Shown piece after piece: positions 8,450 through 18,052 of a stretch of DNA of 64,000 nucleotides. The notes below the pieces were generated by a model. It made no database searches. It was not told the origin of the DNA and saw nothing but the letters and a program-made list of their open reading frames with translations. Numbering within the stretch: position 1 is the stretch's first letter; every line of letters begins with the position of its first letter. The position numbers and the translations under genes are program-made. Source of the stretch: an uncultured Clostridia bacterium (lineage in GTDB: Bacteria; Bacillota; Clostridia; Lachnospirales; CAG-274); NCBI GenBank assembly GCA_947585865.1, contig CANPXH010000009.1, forward strand, positions 1 through 64,000. The letters run 5' to 3'.

Positions 8450-10561
8450 ATGACAGACTCAAAGACAAACAGCAGGCTGATACCTATTGTATTGGTCATA
8501 CTCATAGTTATAGTAAGCATAATATACATATATATTTTACAGCTCCAGCAGGTAGTAAACAACAATACAATGTCCAGTATGCAGGAAATATCATCCCATG
8601 ATCTTCAAAGCATACAGTCATATTTGGACTACGGCTGGACAGAGCTTGAAAATATTTCCGAAAGGACTAAGCTCAGCAATGTTTCAACAAGGGATATGCT
8701 TATGGAGCATTTGTACAGAGAGGCATATACGGCTACATTCAACAATTTGTTTATACTGGACAGTCAGGGCAGACTTTATAAAGACGATCATACTGTGGTG
8801 GAGCCCGGCGCTCACGATCTGAACAGGTTCATACCCAAAAACGACAGCGGAAGGCTCGTGGTGAGATATGATTATAAAGAAGGCAGTGAGGGCGGCGAAA
8901 GAGATGTGATACTCTATTCCGTCACGCTGGATGATTATAATGTAGACGGAACGGATTACGTATGCCTTATAGGCGTAAGAGATGTTGATTTCATAAGAGG
9001 AAAAATAAAGATAGACAGCTTCAACGGCGAAGGCTACAGCAGCATAATAGATTCGGAAGGCAATTTCATAGTGAATATAGAAATGGAGCAGCGCATAGCA
9101 AAGAGGGAAAATTTCTTCGATATGCTGGCCAGCGGCAGGATATGGGGAGATATGAGCGTTGAGGATATCGTCAATCGGACATCCTTTGACAAGGCGTATT
9201 TTTTCAGATATACAAATTCCCGCAATGAAGGTATGGTCGTAAACATACAAAGAGTGGAAGGCACCTACTGGTATTTTCTTATGGAAGTGCCTAACAAGGT
9301 GTTTTACGACGGCAGCCGTACATTTATATACATGAGCCTTGCGATGCTCGTTATAGTCATACTCATAATATGCGGCGCAATGCTGCTGTTCGATATATTT
9401 TCAAGAAGAGTGGTGGAGGCAAACGCACAGGCAAATGCCAAAAGCGAATTTCTCTCCAATATGAGCCATGAGATAAGAACGCCTCTTAACGGCATAATAG
9501 GCTTTAACCACCTTATGAAAATGAATATAAACGAAAAGGAAAAGCTTAAGGATTATCTTGAGAAATCTTCAAGCACGGCAGATTATCTCCTGTCGCTTGT
9601 AAACGATATACTGGATGTGAGCAAGCTCCAGGCAGGCAAGATAGACCTTATGGAAAGACCTGTAAATCTCGATCGCCTTATCGAGGATATAAAGACTATG
9701 CAAAAAGACAATATAAGCTCAAGAGGCGTTGAGTTCAAGGTGAACAAGGATATAAGGTTTCCTTATATAATAGGCGATGATATAAGGCTTAAGCAAATAC
9801 TTATGAATATAGTAGGAAATGCTGCCAAGTTCACTCCCTCGGGAGGAACCATCACTGTTGATGTGAGACAGGAAAAAGCAGACGGTCACGCCGTTGTAAA
9901 TACCATAACGGTAGAGGATACAGGCGTGGGCATGAGCGAAGAATTTCTGGGTCATATATTCGAGACATTTGCTCAGGAGAGGAACAAAAACTTTGAAAGC
10001 GTAAAGGGAACAGGCTTGGGTATGCCTATATCAAAGCTCCTAATAGAGGCTATGGGAGGCAATATATACGTTGAGAGTCGGCTTGACAAAGGAAGCAGGT
10101 TTACCGTTGTACTGACATCCCAAATATCCGATAAGGCGCCTGAAGAAGTATCCTCAAAGGCTCACGAGATACTTTCCGACAAGGAAAGAACTATAAATAT
10201 ACTTGTTGCCGAGGACAACAAGATGAATGCCGAGATACTTGTGGAGATACTTAAGGCGGCAGGCTTTAATGTATATCTTGCTTCAAACGGCGAAGAAGCG
10301 GTGGATATATTCAAGGAATCCGATGAAGGCTCTATAGACGTTATACTAATGGATATGCAAATGGCTGTAATGGACGGATGCACGGCTACAAAGACCATAA
10401 GAGCCCTGGACAGGGAGGATGCGGATACCGTTATTATTTACGCCTGCACCGCCAATACATTTAAAGACGACAGAGACAAGGCTTTGGAAAGCGGTATGAA
10501 CGACTTCCTTACAAAGCCTATAGACGTAAATGTTTTGCTGAAAAAACTGGGAAGAAAATGA
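8450..10561 (+). CDS. Hybrid sensor histidine kinase with C-terminal receiver
   Basis: 703 aa. Two membrane helices (about 10-30 and 288-312) enclose an extracellular sensor region of about 255 residues of unrecognised type. A HisKA domain follows directly, with the phospho-accepting His near residue 340 (SHEIRTPLNG) and no obvious HAMP. Then come an HATPase with the G boxes (DTGVGMS, GTGLGMP) and a receiver domain near the C-terminus (AEDNKMN, phospho-acceptor Asp near 635 in LMDMQM, conserved Lys in TKPID). No DNA-binding output domain or partner regulator is adjacent, so phosphotransfer to an unlinked protein is likely. The ribosome site before the ATG is weak. It shares its upstream region with DAHP synthase. 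Confidence 0.92.
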   Translation: MTDSKTNSRLIPIVLVILIVIVSIIYIYILQLQQVVNNNTMSSMQEISSHDLQSIQSYLDYGWTELENISERTKLSNVSTRDMLMEHLYREAYTATFNNLFILDSQGRLYKDDHTVVEPGAHDLNRFIPKNDSGRLVVRYDYKEGSEGGERDVILYSVTLDDYNVDGTDYVCLIGVRDVDFIRGKIKIDSFNGEGYSSIIDSEGNFIVNIEMEQRIAKRENFFDMLASGRIWGDMSVEDIVNRTSFDKAYFFRYTNSRNEGMVVNIQRVEGTYWYFLMEVPNKVFYDGSRTFIYMSLAMLVIVILIICGAMLLFDIFSRRVVEANAQANAKSEFLSNMSHEIRTPLNGIIGFNHLMKMNINEKEKLKDYLEKSSSTADYLLSLVNDILDVSKLQAGKIDLMERPVNLDRLIEDIKTMQKDNISSRGVEFKVNKDIRFPYIIGDDIRLKQILMNIVGNAAKFTPSGGTITVDVRQEKADGHAVVNTITVEDTGVGMSEEFLGHIFETFAQERNKNFESVKGTGLGMPISKLLIEAMGGNIYVESRLDKGSRFTVVLTSQISDKAPEEVSSKAHEILSDKERTINILVAEDNKMNAEILVEILKAAGFNVYLASNGEEAVDIFKESDEGSIDVILMDMQMAVMDGCTATKTIRALDREDADTVIIYACTANTFKDDRDKALESGMNDFLTKPIDVNVLLKKLGRK

Positions 10562-10678
10562 TATGCGGTATTTGTGAAGCACGGCCTGTGCGACAATGCC
10601 GGAACGGCCGCTTTGTATAATAAGTCTAAATTTGTCTTTGTATTTTATAGATTTTTGGCAAAAATTTTCAATATGGTA

Positions 10679-10707
10679 TTGTAATTTTGCGGTATATTTG
10701 TTATAAT
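10679..10707 (+). promoter_or_regulatory. Promoter of PPi-phosphofructokinase gene
   Basis: -35 TTGTAA (10679-10684), a 17-base spacer and -10 TATAAT (10702-10707), 43 bases before the start codon, with GAAAGGGG as the ribosome site. Nothing else was recognised in 10562-10678. Confidence 0.7.
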
Positions 10708-10750
10708 GATATAAAATATGCTGTAAATAGCAAATGAAAGGGGTAATATT

Positions 10751-11977
10751 ATGGCAAAAAATATTATTGTTGGTCAGTCAGGCGGTCCTACCTCCGTCAT
10801 CAATTCAAGCTTGGCAGGCGTTTTCAAGACAGCCAAGGAGCTTGGCGCAGATAAGATCTACGGTATGAGAAACGGTATAGAAGGCCTTCTTAATGAGCAG
10901 TATATAGATATGACTGATTACATTAAGAACGATATGGATGTGGAGATATTAAAGAGAACTCCTTCTGCTTTCTTAGGCTCATGCAGATTCAAGCTCCCTA
11001 CGGTAGACAAGAGCCCTGAGACATATGACAAGATCATAGCCATATTGAGGAAAATGGATATACAGCATTTCTTCTATATCGGCGGAAACGACTCTATGGA
11101 TACTATAAAGCAGCTGAGCGCATATGCTAAGGATAAGAACATCACAGACATTACATTTATGGGTGTTCCCAAGACTATAGACAACGACCTTGCCGTTACG
11201 GATCATACTCCGGGCTACGGCTCAGCGGCAAAGTATATCGGCTCTACTCTCAAAGAGATCATAAGAGATGCTCTTGTTCAGCCTATCAATATTGTGACAA
11301 TAGTTGAGATAATGGGCAGAAATGCAGGATGGCTCGCAGCAGCCGCAGCTCTTGCAAAGGGCGATGACTGCGAAGGCGTAGATCTTATTTATCTTCCGGA
11401 GCTGTCTTTTGATATAGACAAATTCCTTGCCAAGATCGAGGAGATCGGCAAGACCAAGAAGCAAATAGTCGTAGCTGTATCCGAGGGTATAAAAGACGCC
11501 AACGGCACTTATATCTGCGAGGCTGCCGCTCAGGGCGAGCTTATGGTAGACAGCTTTGGCCACAAGGCATTGAGCGGTACCGCTACTGCTCTTTCAAGAC
11601 TTGTTGCCAACAAGTTCGGCTGCAAGACAAGACCTATAGAGTTCAGCACCATACAGAGATGCGCAAGCCATATCGGTTCTCTTACAGACGTCAATGAAGC
11701 CTTCCTTATAGGCGGCCAGGCTGTAAAGGCTGCATTTGACGGCGAGACGGGTAAGGTAGGTATATACAACAGAATATCCAACAAGCCTTATCTTATGAAC
11801 ACGAGCATTTATGATGTAAATGCAATTGCCAATGTTGAAAAGACCGTTCCAAAGGAATGGATAATAAACGACGGCACATATCTTTCACAGGATGCCATCG
11901 ACTACATGAAGCCTCTTATACAGGGTGAGATATTACCGTATATGGTAGATGGTCTTCCGAGACACATTAAGTTGTAA
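10751..11977 (+). CDS. pfp: Diphosphate-dependent 6-phosphofructokinase
   Basis: 408-aa PfkA-superfamily enzyme phosphorylating fructose 6-phosphate in glycolysis. Two positions that separate ATP from diphosphate enzymes point to diphosphate: the phosphate loop reads GGNDSMD (residues 111-117), with Asp where ATP enzymes have Gly, and the active-site motif is PKTIDND, with Lys near 141 where ATP enzymes have Gly. Further motifs are IVEIMGRNAGW and VSEGI. The length also fits the longer, PPi-type group common in anaerobic Clostridia. It is monocistronic, with its own promoter and terminator. PPi use is a strong inference from these residues; the enzyme would save ATP and be reversible. Confidence 0.9.
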   Translation: MAKNIIVGQSGGPTSVINSSLAGVFKTAKELGADKIYGMRNGIEGLLNEQYIDMTDYIKNDMDVEILKRTPSAFLGSCRFKLPTVDKSPETYDKIIAILRKMDIQHFFYIGGNDSMDTIKQLSAYAKDKNITDITFMGVPKTIDNDLAVTDHTPGYGSAAKYIGSTLKEIIRDALVQPINIVTIVEIMGRNAGWLAAAAALAKGDDCEGVDLIYLPELSFDIDKFLAKIEEIGKTKKQIVVAVSEGIKDANGTYICEAAAQGELMVDSFGHKALSGTATALSRLVANKFGCKTRPIEFSTIQRCASHIGSLTDVNEAFLIGGQAVKAAFDGETGKVGIYNRISNKPYLMNTSIYDVNAIANVEKTVPKEWIINDGTYLSQDAIDYMKPLIQGEILPYMVDGLPRHIKL

Positions 11978-12000
11978 TACTTTTCAAGAACGTAAATACA

Positions 12001-12030
12001 AAGGGGCAGCCGACCATACGGCTGCCCTTT
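12001..12030 (+). terminator. Terminator after phosphofructokinase
   Basis: A 9-bp GC stem (GGGCAGCCG / CGGCTGCCC, loop ACCATA) extended by A/T pairs and a short T run. The next gene starts 21 bases later. Confidence 0.75.
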
Positions 12031-12050
12031 AATAAGGGCGGGGGTTTCAA

Positions 12051-12917
12051 TTGAAAACACTGAGATTTTTCCGTGAGGTCAGCGACAGAGTGCTTAAAAA
12101 CGACCTTATGACTTACGCCAATTCTCTTTCGTTCCGACTGGTATTGGCAATATTTCCCTTGATAATATCCGTGCTGACGTTGTTCGGTTTTTTTAATCTG
12201 CCTACGGACAGCATAATAAACACTATCGTAAGAGTTATGCCCGGCGAGGTGGGTCATATGATATCCGCCTTTGTGGGTGAAGTCATAGGAGAAAAAAGAG
12301 TGAGCCTCTTTTCCACAAGCTTGCTCGTTGCCATATATACCGCATCCACAGGCTTTTATACTATGCTCAAGGGCATATGCCAGTCCTATGGCAAAAGCCT
12401 TGAGGGCGATTATATAAAGCTGAGACTCTTAAGCGTTTTGCTCATGTTTATATTTATAATAAGCATTGTGGCAACATTGTATCTTGTCATTTTCGGCGAT
12501 GCGATAAACAATGCGCTTATCCATTTTAAAATAATAAAGCGCATACCCCACATTTTTGACGGTATGCCCATAAATGCAGCGTATATGGCGGTTATGTTCG
12601 TGTTTCTCGTTGTGCTGTATAAGTCGGCTATAGGCGTAAGGACAAAGCTGAGATATATATTTCCGGGCATATGCTTCACAATAGGCGGCTGGCTTATCGT
12701 TTCAAAGCTTTTCAATATCTATATAAATAACTTTTCAAGATATTCGGTAATATACGGAAGTATCGGTACGCTGTTCGTGTTTGCTCTGTGGCTGTATCTT
12801 CTTTCCTGTGTGATACTCATAGGCTCTCAGATAAATGAGGTGTATACCGACAAGCCCTTTATGTATGAGCTTATAAAGGGCAAGAAACCCAAAATAAAAA
12901 ATGAAGATGCCAAATAA
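12051..12917 (+). CDS. YihY/BrkB-family inner membrane protein
   Basis: 288-aa polytopic membrane protein of the family once misnamed ribonuclease BN. Family traits seen: an N-terminal cytosolic stretch with NDLMTYANSLSFRLVLAIFP, about six hydrophobic segments, and YGSIGTLFVFALWLYL near the C-terminus. The start is TTG at 12051 with a G-rich ribosome site (GGGCGGGGG); no ATG alternative keeps the conserved N-terminus. The molecular function of the family is not established. It sits between two terminators, so it is probably monocistronic. Confidence 0.88.
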   Translation: MKTLRFFREVSDRVLKNDLMTYANSLSFRLVLAIFPLIISVLTLFGFFNLPTDSIINTIVRVMPGEVGHMISAFVGEVIGEKRVSLFSTSLLVAIYTASTGFYTMLKGICQSYGKSLEGDYIKLRLLSVLLMFIFIISIVATLYLVIFGDAINNALIHFKIIKRIPHIFDGMPINAAYMAVMFVFLVVLYKSAIGVRTKLRYIFPGICFTIGGWLIVSKLFNIYINNFSRYSVIYGSIGTLFVFALWLYLLSCVILIGSQINEVYTDKPFMYELIKGKKPKIKNEDAK

Positions 12918-12957
12918 AACGGGACCTCTCAAACAATATGGAGACAGTCCCGTTTTT
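12916..12957 (+). terminator. Terminator between yihY-like gene and ispE
   Basis: A 10-bp inverted repeat (AAAACGGGAC / GTCCCGTTTT) around a 21-base loop, followed by T residues; it could serve both convergent genes. Confidence 0.65.
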
Positions 12958-13021
12958 AACGTATATATTTTTATGCAGATATATAGGGATAAACGCCTGC
13001 GAAAGCTTAAATTTATCCATA

Positions 13022-13897
13022 TCATCTTGCGGTATTGAATATAGTCGTTATATATATTTCCTTGAATTTGAATTTGCTTTTGACGGCTCTGAGCCCGTTA
13101 AGCGCAGATTTATAGTCCTTGTAAAAGCCGAATACGGTAGGGCCGCTGCCGCTCATCATGCTGCCTATGGCTTCATTTTCAAGCATTTCTTTTTTGACGT
13201 CGGCTATGATAGGATAGTTGCTCACAGTGACGCTTTCCAAAACATTGCACATATTTTGGCATATGCCTTCCAGAGCCTTGGCTTTTATCAATTCTATGAT
13301 TTTTTTATTATCCGGTCTTTTTTCAACATTATTTATGTCAAAGGCTCCGAAGACCGTAGCCGTGGATACGTTTATGGGAGGCTTTGCCACAAGCACCGTA
13401 CAGTCGGGGAAGGGCGGGAGAGGCGTAAGTATCTCGCCTATGCCTTCGGCAAGAGCCGTGCCTCTCAATATACAGTAGGGCACATCTGCTCCCAGCTTTT
13501 TGCCTATAGCCATAAGCTCCTTGTTATCAATATTCAGGGAAAATAGATTCCTTATGCCTATAAGCGTGGCGGCGCAGTCGGAGCTTCCTCCGGCCATACC
13601 TGCGGCAACGGGTATGTTTTTGGAAAGGTCTATGCTTATGCCTTCATGGATACGGTACTTTTCCCTCATCATGGCGGCGGCTCTGTATACCAGATTTCTT
13701 TCGTCACAGGGCAGCCAGCTCAGGTTCGATCTCATTTCCACCGTGCCTGTATCGGTCTTTTTGATATACAGGTTGTCGCACAGGTTTATTGTCTGCATTA
13801 TCATAGACAGGTCGTGATATCCGTCGTCTCTTTTCCCCAGCACATCAAGTGTGATATTTATTTTGGCTCTTGCGTTAAGTTTAATGGAATTCATCAT
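13022..13897 (-). CDS. ispE: 4-diphosphocytidyl-2-C-methyl-D-erythritol kinase
   Basis: GHMP-family kinase of the non-mevalonate (MEP) isoprenoid pathway, phosphorylating CDP-methylerythritol with ATP. 291 aa, normal length. Motifs: AKINITLDVLGKRDDGYH at the N-terminus, the glycine-rich ATP loop PVAAGMAGGSSDCAA near residues 93-107, and MMSGSGPTVFG near the C-terminus. Two consecutive ATGs (13897 and 13894) follow AGGAG; the second has the better spacing, so the true start may be one codon later. Divergent from pyrE. The ispF gene for the next-but-one enzymatic step lies at 34093-34569. Confidence 0.95.
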   Translation of the reverse strand: MMNSIKLNARAKINITLDVLGKRDDGYHDLSMIMQTINLCDNLYIKKTDTGTVEMRSNLSWLPCDERNLVYRAAAMMREKYRIHEGISIDLSKNIPVAAGMAGGSSDCAATLIGIRNLFSLNIDNKELMAIGKKLGADVPYCILRGTALAEGIGEILTPLPPFPDCTVLVAKPPINVSTATVFGAFDINNVEKRPDNKKIIELIKAKALEGICQNMCNVLESVTVSNYPIIADVKKEMLENEAIGSMMSGSGPTVFGFYKDYKSALNGLRAVKSKFKFKEIYITTIFNTAR

Positions 13898-13974
13898 GCA
13901 GGCTCCTTTTTCATTTTATAATTTAAGTATAGCTTTTTAAATGCCTGCAGTCAAATGATTTTTAAAATAAAAAG

Positions 13975-14003
13975 TTGAAATATGCTAACATCTATGATAT
14001 TAT
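13975..14003 (+). promoter_or_regulatory. Promoter of pyrE
   Basis: -35 TTGAAA (13975-13980), 17-base spacer, -10 TATTAT (13998-14003), 44 bases before the pyrE ATG. No attenuator hairpin is evident in the short leader. Confidence 0.65.
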
Positions 14004-14046
14004 AAAATAAAGAAAGTTTGGATTTTTATTAATGAGGAGGAAAATA

Positions 14047-14703
14047 ATGAGCTATAAAAAGGAATTCATAAAATTCATGTGTGATGCAGGCGTGCTCACG
14101 TTCGGCGAATTCACGCTGAAAAGCGGAAGAAAGGCACCCTATTTCATAAACACGGGCAATTACAAGACAGGCGAGCATATTGCAAAGCTTGGCGATTTTT
14201 ACGCAAAGTGTATTGAAGAAAACAACGTAGACGCCAATGTATTCTTCGGCCCGGCATATAAGGGCATACCTCTTGCCGTAGCCGCTGCCATATCATTATA
14301 CAATAACACGGGCAGATCGGTAAACTACTGCTTCAACAGAAAAGAAGCCAAGGATCACGGCGAAGGCGGCGTCATAGTGGGTCATAAGCTTCGGGCAAAT
14401 GATAAGGTGGCCGTTATAGAAGACGTTATTACGGCGGGCACCGCCATAAGGGAGACCCTTCCCATACTTAAAGCCGCTGCCGATGTGGATGTAAGCTGCG
14501 TCATCATTTCCGTTGACAGAATGGAAAAGGGCAAGGGCGACAAGTCCGCCGTGCAGGAAGTGTATGATGAATTCGGCATAAAGGTATATCCCATAGTTAC
14601 CGTAAACGATATAATAGAATGCATCGAAGACGGTACCATAGAGGGCGGACAATATTTGGAGGCCATGAAGGAATACAGAAAAAATTATGGCATTGAAATA
14701 TAA
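14047..14703 (+). CDS. pyrE: Orotate phosphoribosyltransferase
   Basis: Converts orotate and PRPP to orotidine 5'-monophosphate in pyrimidine synthesis. 218 aa. The PRPP-binding motif VIEDVITAGTAI is near residues 125-136. Orotate-loop features include FTLKSGRKAPYF at the N-terminus and FFGPAYKGIPLA. The ATG at 14047 is chosen because GAGGAGG precedes it by 6 bases; an upstream in-frame ATG at 14032 is a poorer fit. It stands alone rather than in a pyr operon. Confidence 0.95.
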   Translation: MSYKKEFIKFMCDAGVLTFGEFTLKSGRKAPYFINTGNYKTGEHIAKLGDFYAKCIEENNVDANVFFGPAYKGIPLAVAAAISLYNNTGRSVNYCFNRKEAKDHGEGGVIVGHKLRANDKVAVIEDVITAGTAIRETLPILKAAADVDVSCVIISVDRMEKGKGDKSAVQEVYDEFGIKVYPIVTVNDIIECIEDGTIEGGQYLEAMKEYRKNYGIEI

Positions 14704-14729
14704 ATGTAATAATTGTTATATAATGGTAT

Positions 14730-14758
14730 TTGATTAATTGCCAAATATCTGATATACT
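14730..14758 (+). promoter_or_regulatory. Promoter of stalk-domain protein
   Basis: -35 TTGATT (14730-14735), 17-base spacer, -10 TATACT (14753-14758), 59 bases upstream of the start codon. Confidence 0.65.
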
Positions 14759-14816
14759 AGACCTATAAGGGGCAGGAAATATAAACCTGTTAAATTTAAA
14801 GAAAGGTGTGAAATCT

Positions 14817-16865
14817 ATGAAGAGAGTTGTGAGCTTATTTATCGCAATGACAATGATAATTTCGGCTGTGTGCTTTCCCGTAAGCGCAAATGCCGCAACT
14901 GAGTATGTGACGGTCTATCTTAACGAAAAGGCTATAGACTTTCCGACAACGGATGCAAGACCTCAGATCTTCAGCAACAGGACATATGTGCCTGTAAGAA
15001 AGACCTGTGAGGCGCTTGGTCTTTCTATCGACTGGAATTCCAAAACGGAGACAATGACATTTAACAGAGACAATATAGTCATTTCTCACACGATGCGTTC
15101 GGCTATAGTATATGTAAACGGTGAGGCTGTCAGGTTCGACACTCCGTCTATAAACAGAAACAACAGAACGCTTATGCCTATAAGGATGCTTGCAGAGAGC
15201 ATAGGCGCTACCGTTACATGGGATAACCCTACAAGAAGCGTACATATCACCACAAATGAAACTACTGTCGTTACGCCTTCTGCTCCTAACGCAAGCGGCG
15301 TTGCAGTGAATACGCTTACAGTGGACAAGTCAGTTGTAAACAACGGCGATAAGATCACATTTACCGCAGTTGCAAATGCAGCTACCGAGAAAATCAGATT
15401 TATGAACCTTACTGCCAACAACGAGCTTGGAGAGGCTACGGAATATGTTGCAAACAACGACGGTACAAGAACATTTATATTTGAGCATACCTGTGTAAAT
15501 GACACAAATTCTCAGCTCATACTTAATGTACAGGCTGTTCCCGGCTCAGCCTCCGCATATACGGACTCAGCTTCAGCAATGAAGTCAGCGGGCGTTATAA
15601 TCTCTACAGAAAAATCATCCTCCGAAAGCAGCAAGGGCAACGGAGACTATAAGTCAGAATATATGGTAAGCTGCAAGGTGCTCAATCCTAAGGTACAGAC
15701 AGACAGCTATGCCAAGATAAGAGTAAAGACTACAGATGATGTAAAAAGAGTCAAGATAACAAATATGTCAAACAAGAGAGACATTGAGATCGAAGACTAC
15801 GATGAAGACGATGATGACAACAGGACATTTGAAGGCAAGGTCGAAATGACCAAAGAAGGAGAGTACGAGCTTAGGGTATACCTTTATGTTTCAAAGGATA
15901 AGGAATATGAGGATGTATACGAAACTCTTAATGTAGACGTAGACGATGACTACGATGATGAAGAAGAGGAATATGATGAGCTTGAAATAATAGACCTTTG
16001 GACAAACAACAGCTATGCCTATAAGGGATATGAAACTACATTGTATGTAAAGACATCTACAGATGTTGACTATCTTGAGCTTTTAAGAGAAGGGGAATCA
16101 AGAGGCAACGGCCTTACACGTTCCGCCAAGACAAGCAAAACTTCAGGCTATTATTATTGGGAATTCCCGTTTACAGTAAAGCATAAGGGCGAAGAAAAGT
16201 ATACGCTCGTTGCATATAATGACGATGAAGATTATGTGACCGATTCTTTCAGACTTGAAGGCATCACCTTTGATGAAGACGATCCTATCGTCGTAAATGT
16301 TGAGCAGAAGGATTCAACTATCACGGAGGGCGAAGACGTAAATATCAGGATCATATGTTCATCAGGCACGGACAGGATCAGGATAACAAAGGGCACAAGC
16401 AATGAAGTGTTCTCAGAGGACGTAGGCAAATCCGGCTCAAGCTCCACAAAGACAGTAAACGCTACATTTGAAGTGAGCGATATAGATGCGGATTACTATA
16501 TCACGCCTTATAGCGATGACAGCCCAGGCGAAAGATTTAAATTCAAGATGGCAGGAGATGTTTACAGCAAGATAGAAGTCATCGATTTTGACTTTGACGA
16601 TGACAGCACTATAAGAGAAGGCGATATGGTAGATATGACGGTCACCACTTCAAATTCCTGCGAGAGACTTTGGGTAGAACAAAGAGAAGACAGAGTTTCA
16701 GCTATATACAGAAATCCCACAAGAGAAAAGGGCAGCACTTATATATGGGAGATACAGTTCTCACCTATAGACAGCGGCAGAAAGACTTATACTATAGTTG
16801 CCGAAGGTGAAAACAAGGATCAGCAGGATACGGAAGACTTCTCAATAAGCGTAAAGAGCAGCTAA
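14817..16865 (+). CDS. Secreted copper-amine-oxidase-N (stalk) domain protein
   Basis: 682-aa exported protein. A signal peptide (basic MKR, hydrophobic core, ANA-type cleavage site near residue 25) is followed by two copies of the copper amine oxidase N-terminal domain, with NRTYVPVRKTCEALG and NRTLMPIRMLAESIGATVTW as landmark segments (about 30-145). The rest is a series of beta-sandwich-like repeats with very acidic patches (runs of D and E near 375-385), possibly calcium-binding. Despite the name, this domain in Clostridia is a surface or wall module without amine-oxidase activity. The ATG at 14817 is preferred over a GTG at 14808 because the AAAGG site would be too close to the latter. 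It has its own promoter and terminator. Confidence 0.82.
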   Translation: MKRVVSLFIAMTMIISAVCFPVSANAATEYVTVYLNEKAIDFPTTDARPQIFSNRTYVPVRKTCEALGLSIDWNSKTETMTFNRDNIVISHTMRSAIVYVNGEAVRFDTPSINRNNRTLMPIRMLAESIGATVTWDNPTRSVHITTNETTVVTPSAPNASGVAVNTLTVDKSVVNNGDKITFTAVANAATEKIRFMNLTANNELGEATEYVANNDGTRTFIFEHTCVNDTNSQLILNVQAVPGSASAYTDSASAMKSAGVIISTEKSSSESSKGNGDYKSEYMVSCKVLNPKVQTDSYAKIRVKTTDDVKRVKITNMSNKRDIEIEDYDEDDDDNRTFEGKVEMTKEGEYELRVYLYVSKDKEYEDVYETLNVDVDDDYDDEEEEYDELEIIDLWTNNSYAYKGYETTLYVKTSTDVDYLELLREGESRGNGLTRSAKTSKTSGYYYWEFPFTVKHKGEEKYTLVAYNDDEDYVTDSFRLEGITFDEDDPIVVNVEQKDSTITEGEDVNIRIICSSGTDRIRITKGTSNEVFSEDVGKSGSSSTKTVNATFEVSDIDADYYITPYSDDSPGERFKFKMAGDVYSKIEVIDFDFDDDSTIREGDMVDMTVTTSNSCERLWVEQREDRVSAIYRNPTREKGSTYIWEIQFSPIDSGRKTYTIVAEGENKDQQDTEDFSISVKSS

Positions 16866-16875
16866 ACAGACAACA

Positions 16876-16911
16876 ACGGGCTTTTGCAGTTTTGCAAAAG
16901 CCTGTTTTTTA
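16876..16911 (+). terminator. Terminator after stalk-domain protein
   Basis: A 13-bp stem (ACGGGCTTTTGCA / TGCAAAAGCCTGT, two G-U pairs) and a run of six or more T. It immediately precedes the ribosome site of the next gene. Confidence 0.8.
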
Positions 16912-16922
16912 GGAGGGAATAT

Positions 16923-17414
16923 ATGCTTCATATATTATGCGGAGAGGGAAAAGGCAAAACCACCTCGGCTGTGGGTATGGCCGTGAGAGCGGCAGGCAGA
17001 GGGAAAAGGGTAGCTTTTGTCCAGTTTTTAAAGGGCATAGAAACAGGCGAGATCAATATACTCAGGTCTGTTGAAAACATAGATGTGGTACGCTGCGACA
17101 AGGCAAGCTCCTTTGACTATAAAAACATACCCGATATATGCAATATACATAACGATATGCTCAGGGAAATAAATATACACGATCATGACATGGTGATACT
17201 GGATGAGATTGCCGCTGCGTATAACCACGGCTATGTGGACAGGGCCGCGGCGGATAAGTTCATATCGGATTTCCCAAAGGACAAGGAGCTTGTGCTTACG
17301 GGAAGAGATCCCTGCAAGGACTGGATAGAGCAGGCGGACTATGTAAGCGAAATAAAAAAAATAAAGCATCCCTATGACAGGGGAATAAAGGCAAGGGAGG
17401 GCATTGAGCTGTGA
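16923..17414 (+). CDS. cobO: Corrinoid (cob(I)alamin) adenosyltransferase, BtuR/CobO type
   Basis: 163-aa P-loop enzyme that transfers the adenosyl group of ATP to Co(I) corrinoids, giving adenosylcobalamin or adenosylcobinamide. Motifs: P-loop GEGKGKTTSA (residues 6-15), VQFLKG, VILDEIAAA and LTGRDP. It is slightly shorter than the typical 170-200 residues at both ends but has all core motifs. The ATG at 16923 follows AGGAGGG. The stop overlaps the GTG start of the following HAD gene by 4 bases (GTGA), indicating translational coupling. No other cobalamin gene is nearby, so it may serve salvage. Confidence 0.9.
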   Translation: MLHILCGEGKGKTTSAVGMAVRAAGRGKRVAFVQFLKGIETGEINILRSVENIDVVRCDKASSFDYKNIPDICNIHNDMLREINIHDHDMVILDEIAAAYNHGYVDRAAADKFISDFPKDKELVLTGRDPCKDWIEQADYVSEIKKIKHPYDRGIKAREGIEL

Positions 17415-18052
17415 TAAAGGCTATGGTATTCGATCTTGACGGCACACTTATAAATTCCCTGGAGGATATTGCATATTCGGTGAACCAAACTCTACGTGAG
17501 CTTGGATACAAAGAAAGAAGCATAGAGGAGATAAGGAGCTTTGTGGGGAACGGCGCCGATATGCTTATAAGAAGGGCGCTGCCCAAGGAAGGGCAAAAGG
17601 ATACAGAAAGGGCATTTAAAATATACAGAGGCTATTATAAGCAAAACCTCTGCACAAGAACATCAGCCTATGAAGGCATACACGAGCTTTTGGCAAATCT
17701 CAAGAGCAGAGGCATAATGATAGCCGTGGTCACAAATAAAAACGATGACGACTCCAAATATATAGTAGATAAGATATTCGGAAACAAGGTAGATGCCGTT
17801 GTGGGAGCCGATATGAGCAAACGAAAGAAAAAGCCTGATCCCGAGCCTGTTATGCTTGCTCTTTCCATGCTGGGCGCAGATAAGGATGAGGCTTACTATA
17901 TCGGTGACTCGGAAACGGATATAAAGACTGCGGAAAATTCCGAAATGAAGTGCATAGGGTGCAGCTGGGGATACAGAGACAGAAGCGTATTGGAATGCTG
18001 CGATATCATTGCAGACAAGCCCGAAGACATATTGAAAGCATTGGAAAAATAA
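17411..18052 (+). CDS. HAD-family phosphatase (phosphoglycolate phosphatase-like)
   Basis: 213-aa haloacid dehalogenase hydrolase. Motif I FDLDGTL supplies the nucleophile Asp8 and acid/base Asp10. Motif II is VVTNK, the conserved Lys lies in KKKPDPEP, and motif IV is IGDSETD. The small alpha-helical cap is inserted after motif I, as in Gph/PgpB-type enzymes. The start is GTG, coupled to the adenosyltransferase gene. The substrate cannot be told from sequence; phosphoglycolate is the usual annotation, and salvage of by-products from corrinoid metabolism is only suggested by context. Confidence 0.9.
   Translation: MIKAMVFDLDGTLINSLEDIAYSVNQTLRELGYKERSIEEIRSFVGNGADMLIRRALPKEGQKDTERAFKIYRGYYKQNLCTRTSAYEGIHELLANLKSRGIMIAVVTNKNDDDSKYIVDKIFGNKVDAVVGADMSKRKKKPDPEPVMLALSMLGADKDEAYYIGDSETDIKTAENSEMKCIGCSWGYRDRSVLECCDIIADKPEDILKALEK

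Noticed and set aside
12938-13546. 202-codon frame opposite ispE
   Set aside because: It lies antisense to a well-supported ispE gene and is rich in Tyr, His and Phe as expected of a shadow frame.
14817-16865. A true copper amine oxidase
   Set aside because: Only the small N-terminal module is present; the catalytic domain with its topaquinone Tyr is absent.
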